Shown here one piece after another: positions 53,248 through 59,083 of a stretch of 59,083 bases of DNA. Under the pieces are notes generated by a model that ran no database searches, was not told the DNA's origin, and saw nothing but the letters and a program-made list of their open reading frames with translations. The position numbers and the translations under genes were made by a program. This stretch comes from Beijerinckiaceae bacterium (lineage in GTDB: Bacteria > Pseudomonadota > Alphaproteobacteria > Rhizobiales > Beijerinckiaceae): positions 1 through 59,083 of the forward strand of contig JAIETL010000024.1 in assembly GCA_019745195.1 (NCBI GenBank), in the 5' to 3' direction. Each line of letters begins with the position of its first letter. The first letter of the stretch is position 1.

Positions 53248-54633
53248 TTAACCGCGCGGATAGAGCTGCTTCACCAGCGCGTAGCTCAGCCGAGCGGCCT
53301 GGCATTCGCCGCCCTCGGTGCGTCCGGGTTTCGCCGATGGCGTCCAGGCGTAGATGTCGAAATGGGCGTATGAGGCGGTCTTTTCGACGAAGCGGTTGAG
53401 GAACAGCGCGGCTGTGATCGAGCCGGCCATGCCCCCCGTCGAGACATGGTTCACATCGGCGATGCGGGAGTCGAGCATGCTGTCGTAGGCCGGCCAGAGC
53501 GGCATCCGCCAGACCGGGTCGTTGACCGCCATGCTCAAACGCGAAATCTCGGCGGCCAGCCCCTCGTCATGCGTGTAGAAGGGCGGCAGCTCCGGCCCAA
53601 GCGCGGTGCGCGCAGCCCCCGTCAGCGTGGCGTAGTCGAGCATGAGCTCCGGCGCCTCCTCGTCGGCCAGCGCCAGCGCGTCGGCGAGGATCAGCCGGCC
53701 TTCCGCGTCGGTGTTGCCGATCTCGACCGACAGGCCCCTGCGGCTCGCCAGCACGTCGCCGGGGCGAAAGGCATTGCCCGATACCGCGTTCTCGACCGCC
53801 GGAACCAACAGCCGCAGCCGCACGGGCAGGTCGGCCAGCATGATCATGCGGGCGGCGGCGATGGCCGCTGCGGCACCGCCCATGTCCTTCTTCATCAGCA
53901 GCATCGAGGCGTCGGGCTTGAGGTTCAGCCCGCCCGTGTCGAAGGCGACGCCCTTGCCGACCAGCGTCACCTTCGGATGAGACGGGTCGCCCCAGGTGAG
54001 ATCGACCAGGCGGGGGCTGCGCGGCGAGGCGCGGCCCACCGCATGCACCATCGGAAAATTCGCCGGCAGCAGGTCGTCGCCGACGATGCTGCTGACGTTC
54101 GCGCCCGTCTCCCGAGCCAGCGCCCGGATCGCCGCTTCGATCTCGGCTGGCCCCAGATCGTTGGCGGGGGTGTTGACGAGGTCGCGCGCCAGCCAGACCG
54201 ATTCCGCGATCAGGCTGACCTCGTCGCCATCGACCCCGTCGGGCAGGACAAGGCGTGCGGATACGGGCGCTGGCTTGCGATAGCGGTCGAAGCGGTAGGC
54301 CTGCAGCAGCCAGGCGAGGGCGGCAAGTTCGAGGTCGTCGATTTCGCCGCACAGCGCGTAGTCGCCCGCCGGCAGCAGCGCCGCGAGCCGACCCGGCGCG
54401 AACGGGTCGCGCCGGCGCGCGCCGGGTTGTTCGACGCCGAGAAGCACGCTGGCGATCCCGCCCTGCATATCGGGCAGCAGCAGGAACTGTCCCGGCCGGG
54501 CCGCAAATCCCTGCGCCTGCGCGAATTTGCCGCCAAGTTCCTGCAGGCTCTCCAGCAGCGCCGGCCAGCCCGGCTTCGAGACGACATGGACCGGGACGGC
54601 GGCGGGCGAGGACGCGACGAGGAGGCTGTGCAC
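53248..54633 (-). CDS. M17 leucyl aminopeptidase
   Basis: The 461-aa metallopeptidase has V-G-K-G-V-A-F-D-T-G-G-L-N-L-K, M-K-K-D-M-G-G-A-A, and the family signature N-T-D-A-E-G-R-L with an active-site Arg, plus two-metal ligands Lys, Asp and Glu in those blocks. It removes N-terminal residues from short peptides. The start is a GTG at 54633. Aminopeptidase followed by NlpC/P60 suggests a shared role in peptide recycling. Confidence 0.92.
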   Translation of the reverse strand: MHSLLVASSPAAVPVHVVSKPGWPALLESLQELGGKFAQAQGFAARPGQFLLLPDMQGGIASVLLGVEQPGARRRDPFAPGRLAALLPAGDYALCGEIDDLELAALAWLLQAYRFDRYRKPAPVSARLVLPDGVDGDEVSLIAESVWLARDLVNTPANDLGPAEIEAAIRALARETGANVSSIVGDDLLPANFPMVHAVGRASPRSPRLVDLTWGDPSHPKVTLVGKGVAFDTGGLNLKPDASMLLMKKDMGGAAAAIAAARMIMLADLPVRLRLLVPAVENAVSGNAFRPGDVLASRRGLSVEIGNTDAEGRLILADALALADEEAPELMLDYATLTGAARTALGPELPPFYTHDEGLAAEISRLSMAVNDPVWRMPLWPAYDSMLDSRIADVNHVSTGGMAGSITAALFLNRFVEKTASYAHFDIYAWTPSAKPGRTEGGECQAARLSYALVKQLYPRG

Positions 54634-54646
54634 GATGGGGTCCGGA

Positions 54647-54702
54647 TTAGAGCACGATGCCGAAAAGTGTGAAGCGGTTTTCGGACGACATCATGCTCTA
54701 AC
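54647..54702. repeat. imperfect palindromic intergenic repeat
   Basis: Arms TTAGAGCA and TGCTCTAA enclose inner arms CCGAAAA and TTTTCGG, so the whole 56 bp folds as one hairpin. Elements of this kind (AGAGCATGATG...CCGAAAA...TTTTCGG...CATCATGCTCT) recur in Rhizobiales intergenic DNA, as I recall. It lies between the aminopeptidase start and the tadD promoter. Confidence 0.8.
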
Positions 54703-54725
54703 TCTATGTTGTAGAGGCGGATTCA

Positions 54726-54752
54726 GATTCTAGGTCGTAACGACCTAGAATC
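54726..54752. repeat. perfect 13-bp palindrome with GANTC ends
   Basis: GATTCTAGGTCGT and ACGACCTAGAATC are exact inverse complements with one base between. It follows the preceding repeat by 23 bp, and the two probably form one composite element. Each end is a GANTC site, so the stem could be a target for CcrM. Confidence 0.82.
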
Positions 54753-54862
54753 ACCCGGCTCCAGGCGGGAGCGGCGCGAAGCGGCCGGTTAAGGATGCAT
54801 TAGGGTTAACGCTTTATCACCGGATCAGCCAGATTTTCTATTCGTGCAAGGCGATCGCGCCC

Positions 54863-55738
54863 ATGTTAACCAGCTCGACCGCGCAACCCATCCGGTATCC
54901 CGTCTTCCGCCGCGCGTCCCTGCGCGTCCTCATCTGCGTCGCGGCGCTCGGCCTCGCCGGCTGCCAGGGCCGTGGCCTCGGCGACGTCACGGGCTCTATC
55001 GGCTCCGGCGACGCGGCGCGGTCACAGCCCGACTGGCAGGCCGAGAGCCGCAGCTGGGGCCCGCGCTATGAGGCCAACCCCAAGGACCGCAACGCCGCCT
55101 TCAACTATGCCCGCGCGCTGCGCGCGCTCGACCAGAACGCCCAGGCGCTGGCGGTGCTGCAAAGCGCGGTTCTGGTCCATTCCAACGACCGCGAGTTGCT
55201 CGGCGCCTATGGCCGCTCGCTCTCCGACAATGGCCGTCTCAAGGAGGCCGACGAGGTGCTGTCCCGGGCGCACGCGCCTGAGCGGCCCGACTGGCGCATC
55301 CTCTCGGCCCAAGGCGTCGTCGCCGATCAGCTCGGCGAGCACCCCCGCGCGCAGCAACTCTACCAGGCCGCTCTCAGGATCGCGCCGGGCGAAGCCACCG
55401 TGATGTCCAATCTCGGTCTCTCGCTGGCGCTGTCGCGGCAATTGCCGGAGGCCGAGCGCGTGCTGCGCGAGGCGGCGGCTTCAGGGCGCGGAGACGTCCG
55501 GGTGAGGCAGAACCTCGTTCTGGTGCTGGGTTTGCAGGGTCGCTTTACGGAGGCCGAGACGCTGGCCCGGCAGGACCAGAGCTCCGCGGAAGCCGCGCAG
55601 ACAATCGCCTATCTCAAGCGCAGCGTCAGCCAGCAGAACAGCTGGGAGCTCCTCAAGGCCGGCAAGGGCAAGGGCGAAGGCAAGGGCAAGCCGCCCGTCG
55701 CGCGCCGCGCGGCCGAGCCGCAGGACGAGACCACGTAA
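54863..55738 (+). CDS. tadD: TadD-like lipoprotein with TPR repeats
   Basis: The 291-aa protein has a lipoprotein signal (L-G-L-A-G-C, Cys near residue 33) and then TPR helices from about residue 70 to 235 (A-F-N-Y-A-R-A-L-R-A-L-D-Q-N, N-L-G-L-S-L-A-L). The last 20 residues form a Lys/Gly-rich tail. TadD is thought to help assemble the Tad secretin at the outer membrane. It stands convergent to tadC. Confidence 0.88.
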   Translation: MLTSSTAQPIRYPVFRRASLRVLICVAALGLAGCQGRGLGDVTGSIGSGDAARSQPDWQAESRSWGPRYEANPKDRNAAFNYARALRALDQNAQALAVLQSAVLVHSNDRELLGAYGRSLSDNGRLKEADEVLSRAHAPERPDWRILSAQGVVADQLGEHPRAQQLYQAALRIAPGEATVMSNLGLSLALSRQLPEAERVLREAAASGRGDVRVRQNLVLVLGLQGRFTEAETLARQDQSSAEAAQTIAYLKRSVSQQNSWELLKAGKGKGEGKGKPPVARRAAEPQDETT

Positions 55739-55779
55739 AACTCTTCGATCTGGCCGAGGGGCGACATCCAACGCACGAA

Positions 55780-55825
55780 AAACCGTCTGGCGGCTTCCAA
55801 TATCCCCGGAGCCGCCAGACGGTTT
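55780..55825. terminator. bidirectional terminator between tadD and tadC
   Basis: AAACCGTCTGGCGGCT (55780-55795) and AGCCGCCAGACGGTTT (55810-55825) are exact 16-bp complements around a 14-nt loop. The A and T ends give a short U-tract on either strand. Confidence 0.88.
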
Positions 55826-55881
55826 ATTGCACAGAACGAGAAGGCCTGGGTCTTTCGTAGGACCCGGCTTTCAGCCTCGCC

Positions 55882-56859
55882 TCACTTCCACTTGAAGACC
55901 TGGATGACCGCCGGCGTCATGATGACGACGAAGAGGACCGGCAGGAAGAACAGGATCATCGGGACGGTCAGCTTCGGCGGCAGGGCGGCGGCCTTCTTCT
56001 CGGCTTCCATCATGCGCTGGTCGCGGCTTTCCTGCGCAAGCGTCCGGAGCGCGGTGCCCAGCGGCGTGCCGTAGCGCTCGGCCTGGATCAGCGCGGTCGA
56101 GACCGATTTGACGCCTTCGAGCCCGGTGCGGGTGGCGATGTTCTCATAGGCCTGACGGCGCTCAGCCAGATAGGAGAGTTCGGCCGTGCAGAGCGCGAAC
56201 TCTTCGGCCAGCGGCACGGACTGGCCGCCGATCTCGGTCGAGACCTTGCGAAAGGCCAGTTCGATCGACATGCCCGATTCGACGCAGATCAGCAGCAGGT
56301 CGAGCGCGTCGGGGAAGGCCATCTTCATCGAAGCCTGGCGCTTGGCGATCTGGTTGGAGAGGAAGACCTCCGGCGCCTTGATGCCTATGTAGGCGGCGCC
56401 GATCGCGATCCCGATCCGGACCATCACTGTCTGGCCGAAATCCTTGATCACGAAGACGTAGAACAGCGCGAACAGGAACAGCGCGATCGGCGCCACCAGC
56501 CGGAAGAACAGGAATGCGACCTCGGCCTGCTGGCCGCGATAGCCGGCCATGGCGAGCTGCTTCTTGGCCGACTCCGTGCCGAGCCAGTCGCCGAGCTTGA
56601 ACTGCTCGACGATGCGCTTCATGAACTCCTTCGGTTCATGCCGCAGCGCGACCTTGTCCTTGCCGCGCGCCAGTCGCTCGCGTTCGCGCATGCGCAGCTT
56701 CTCGCGCTCGCTGGCGACGCTCTTCATGCGCTTGTCGAGCGTATTGCCCTCCGTCAGCGGGATCGCCAGCGTCAGCACCGTGGCCATGGCGGCGATCGCG
56801 ACGAGCATGCTCAGCAGGAACTGCCCGTTCACCACCATGTCTGCGATCTTGCCAAGCAT
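55882..56859 (-). CDS. tadC: TadC, Tad pilus inner-membrane platform protein
   Basis: The 325-aa protein has an N-terminal hydrophobic segment, a basic linker, and a type II secretion F-like domain with F-P-D-A-L-D-L-L-L-I-C-V-E-S-G-M-S and two C-terminal helices (M-I-L-F-F-L-P-V-L-F-V-V-I-M). Together with TadB it forms the platform turned by the ATPase. It ends 7 bp after tadB. Confidence 0.92.
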   Translation of the reverse strand: MLGKIADMVVNGQFLLSMLVAIAAMATVLTLAIPLTEGNTLDKRMKSVASEREKLRMRERERLARGKDKVALRHEPKEFMKRIVEQFKLGDWLGTESAKKQLAMAGYRGQQAEVAFLFFRLVAPIALFLFALFYVFVIKDFGQTVMVRIGIAIGAAYIGIKAPEVFLSNQIAKRQASMKMAFPDALDLLLICVESGMSIELAFRKVSTEIGGQSVPLAEEFALCTAELSYLAERRQAYENIATRTGLEGVKSVSTALIQAERYGTPLGTALRTLAQESRDQRMMEAEKKAAALPPKLTVPMILFFLPVLFVVIMTPAVIQVFKWK

Positions 56860-56866
56860 GCTCGCC

Positions 56867-57844
56867 TCAGATGTTGAAGTTGATCATCTTGCGCATGACC
56901 ATGATGCCGATGAGCATCCAGACGGCGCTGACGACGAGGGCGAACTTGCCGGCCTGCGTGATCCACAGCAGCTCGATGTATTTCGGGCTGCTGAGATAGA
57001 CGAGGATGGCGACGACCGGCGGCAGCGCGCCGATGATCGCGGCCGAGGCCTTCGCTTCCATCGAGACGGCCTGGATCTTGTCGCGCATCTTGCGCCGCTC
57101 GCGAATGACGCGGGAGAGGTTGCCGAGCGTTTCGGACAGGTTGCCGCCGGTCTTCTGCTGGATCGCCAGGACGATGCCGAAGAAATTCGCTTCGGCGCAG
57201 GGCATGCGCTCGAACAGCTTCTCGGCGGCCTCGGTCAGCGGCAGCCCGAGCTGTTGGGCTTCGATGATCAGGCGAAACTCGCCGGCGACCGGCTCTGCCG
57301 CCTCGCCGGCGACGATTCGCAGGCAGTCGTTCAGCGGCAGGCCCGATTTGATGCCGCGGGTGATGACGTCGAGCGCGTTGGGAAACTCGTTGCCGAATTT
57401 CTTCATCCGCTTGGCCCGGCAGTATCTGACGAACCAGGCCGGCAGGCCGAAACCGCCGACGAACAGGCCGACAAGGCCAAGAATCGCGCTGCCGCTGATC
57501 ACCAGCAGCGCCAGGCCGGTGAGGCCGGCCATGATCGCGCTGAAGATGTAGTATTTCTTGCGGTTCCACCCGAGTCCGGACTGCAGCAGCCGCACCTCCA
57601 GCGAAACCGAGTTGCGCGCGTTCTCGCGGCTCTCGATGTCCTTGAGGCTCTGGGCGATCTGGCCGCGCTTGACGCGGTTCTGCGCCTCGCGATCGACGCT
57701 GCGCGCGGCGACCGGGCTGGCGAACTCTTTGCGGCGCTTTTCGGCGCGGGCCTGGCCGCTGAGCGCGGGATAAAACAGCGCGTAGACCACGCCGCCGACG
57801 GCGAGCGCAGCCAGGGCCATGACGGCGAGTGTGCTCATGGTCAT
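56867..57844 (-). CDS. tadB: TadB, Tad pilus inner-membrane platform protein
   Basis: The 325-aa protein is the TadC partner, with the same size and layout: N-terminal hydrophobic segment, basic linker (about 30-90), two middle helices, then F-P-N-A-L-D-V-I-T-R-G-I-K-S-G-L-P-L and T-G-G-N-L-S-E-T-L-G-N-L-S. It also ends in two hydrophobic helices. The gap to cpaF is only 15 bp, so they are one operon. Confidence 0.92.
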   Translation of the reverse strand: MTMSTLAVMALAALAVGGVVYALFYPALSGQARAEKRRKEFASPVAARSVDREAQNRVKRGQIAQSLKDIESRENARNSVSLEVRLLQSGLGWNRKKYYIFSAIMAGLTGLALLVISGSAILGLVGLFVGGFGLPAWFVRYCRAKRMKKFGNEFPNALDVITRGIKSGLPLNDCLRIVAGEAAEPVAGEFRLIIEAQQLGLPLTEAAEKLFERMPCAEANFFGIVLAIQQKTGGNLSETLGNLSRVIRERRKMRDKIQAVSMEAKASAAIIGALPPVVAILVYLSSPKYIELLWITQAGKFALVVSAVWMLIGIMVMRKMINFNI

Positions 57845-57859
57845 GGCGCGGCGCTCCGC

Positions 57860-59083
57860 TCACGCGGCATTGGCGTCACCATGCTGTTCGAGCAGGTCGA
57901 TCGCCGCCGCCAGACGCTGTTCCTCGCCATAATAGCGGGCGCGGTCCCAGAAGCGCGGCCGGCCGATGCCGGAGGATTTGTGCCGGCCGACCAGCTTGCC
58001 GGCCGCATCCTCGCCGAGAACCTCGTAGGTCATCAGGTCCTGCGTGATGATCACGTCGCCTTCCATCCCCATCACCTCGGTGATGTGGGTGATGCGGCGC
58101 GAGCCGTCGCGCATGCGCTGGGCCTGGATGATCACGTCGATCGACGAGCAGATCATCTCGCGCAGCGTCTTCGAGGGCAGGCTGAAGCCCCCCATCGTAA
58201 TCATCGATTCGATACGGCTCAGGCACTCGCGCGGCGTGTTGGCGTGCAGCGTGCCCATCGAGCCGTCATGGCCGGTGTTCATCGCCTGCAGCAGGTCGAA
58301 GGCCTCGGGTCCGCGCACCTCGCCGACGATGATGCGCTCGGGCCGCATGCGCAGGCAGTTCTTGACGAGATCGCGCATCGTCACCGCGCCGGTGCCCTCC
58401 AGATTGGGCGGGCGGGTTTCGAGACGCACGACATGGGGCTGCTGGAGCTGCAGTTCGGCTGCGTCCTCGCAGGTGATGACGCGTTCGTCATGCTCGATGT
58501 AGTTCGTCAGGCAGTTCAGCAGCGTCGTCTTGCCCGAGCCCGTGCCGCCGGAGATGACGAGGTTGCAGCGGACCTTGCCGATGATCTTGAGGATCTCCGC
58601 GCCCGCCGGCGCGATCGCGCCGAAGCGGACGAGCTGGTCCAGCGTCAGCTTGTCCTTCTTGAACTTGCGGATGGTGAGCGCCGGCCCGTCGATCGCCAGA
58701 GGCGGCGCGATGACGTTGACGCGGGAGCCGTCGGCGAGGCGCGCGTCGCAGATCGGCGAGCTTTCGTCGACGCGCCGGCCGACCTGGCTGACGATGCGCT
58801 GGCAGATGTTCATGAGCTGCGCATTGTCGCGGAAGCGGATGTTCGTCAGCGTAATCTTGCCGCCGACTTCGATGAAGGTGCGCGTCGCGCCGTTGACCAT
58901 GATGTCGGCGATGTCGTCGCGCGCGAGCAGGGGCTCCAGCGGGCCGTAGCCGAGCACATCGTTGCAGATGTCGTCGAGCAGTTCCTCCTGCTCGGAGATC
59001 GAGAGCACGACGTTCTTCAGCGAGATGATCTCGTTGATGATGTCGCGGATTTCCTCGCGCGCCGATTCGCCGTCGAGCTTGGC
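57860..59083 (-). CDS. cpaF: Tad/Cpa pilus assembly ATPase TadA/CpaF (partial)
   Basis: The frame is open to the right edge, so the N-terminus lies outside the window; 407 codons are present. It has Walker A S-G-G-T-G-S-G-K-T-T-L-L-N, the Asp box E-D-A-A-E-L, Walker B-like I-I-V-G-E-V-R-G-P-E-A and the His box G-S-M-G-T-L-H-A-N. It is the secretion ATPase that powers pilus extension and retraction. An internal GTG at 59008 is not the start. Confidence 0.94.
   Translation of the reverse strand, partial: AKLDGESAREEIRDIINEIISLKNVVLSISEQEELLDDICNDVLGYGPLEPLLARDDIADIMVNGATRTFIEVGGKITLTNIRFRDNAQLMNICQRIVSQVGRRVDESSPICDARLADGSRVNVIAPPLAIDGPALTIRKFKKDKLTLDQLVRFGAIAPAGAEILKIIGKVRCNLVISGGTGSGKTTLLNCLTNYIEHDERVITCEDAAELQLQQPHVVRLETRPPNLEGTGAVTMRDLVKNCLRMRPERIIVGEVRGPEAFDLLQAMNTGHDGSMGTLHANTPRECLSRIESMITMGGFSLPSKTLREMICSSIDVIIQAQRMRDGSRRITHITEVMGMEGDVIITQDLMTYEVLGEDAAGKLVGRHKSSGIGRPRFWDRARYYGEEQRLAAAIDLLEQHGDANAA

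Overview
The window is about 59 kb of GC-rich alphaproteobacterial chromosome. A Hyphomicrobiales (Rhizobiales) origin, perhaps Bosea-like, is suggested by gcrA with GANTC sites, the argD-argF-hslO operon, the ffs-dnaX-ybaB-recR and rpmH-rnpA-yidC-engB series, a Tad pilus locus, and palindromic intergenic repeats of a type I know from that order. The genus is a guess. Nearly every base is coding, and many neighbouring genes overlap by 1-4 bp.

Region by region. 1-4.6 kb: the tail of a chemoreceptor, then the minus-strand argD-argF-hslO operon preceded by a possible arginine-rich leader peptide, then gcrA behind a cluster of GANTC sites. 4.6-25.5 kb: a large surface-polysaccharide locus. A minus-strand run encodes a type I secretion ABC transporter, its HlyD-type adaptor and an RTX calcium-binding protein. 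It continues with eleven genes: GT2, methyltransferase, GT4, a small tail-anchored protein, a GT2-like protein, GT4, two pyruvyltransferase-family proteins flanking a secreted protein, a Glyco_tranf_2_4-type protein and a GSCFA protein. A divergent MarR-type regulator and a GT4 complete it. Content and order resemble the Sinorhizobium meliloti galactoglucan (EPS II) exp/wg cluster: wgcA, wggR, wgdAB, wgeA-H.

25.5-41 kb: housekeeping and accessory metabolism. It holds GMP reductase, an acetamidase/formamidase, EamA and AbrB membrane proteins, two further glycosyltransferases, coaBC-dut, an Rrf2 regulator with cysK, a two-domain VOC protein, a FAD oxidoreductase, a YihY protein and an Omp25-like porin. 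40.6-44 kb: recR, ybaB and dnaX, with the SRP RNA gene, all on the minus strand. 44-52 kb: rpmH, rnpA, yidC, an acetyltransferase, engB, then an AT-rich insertion, a DUF423 gene and argB. 52-59 kb: NlpC/P60, MarR and M17 aminopeptidase, then tadD and the tadC-tadB-cpaF genes, the last cut by the window edge.

The strongest candidate for an undescribed system is the insertion between engB and DUF423/argB (about 47,991-50,465). It carries a leaderless intracellular subtilase and, 82 bp downstream, a 126-aa protein that looks like a free-standing copy of the protease's own prodomain, so possibly a protease with a matched inhibitor or chaperone. Second come the exp-like locus, which has no visible Wzx or Wzy and a set of unusual intergenic hairpins and repeats, and the possible arginine attenuator ahead of argD.
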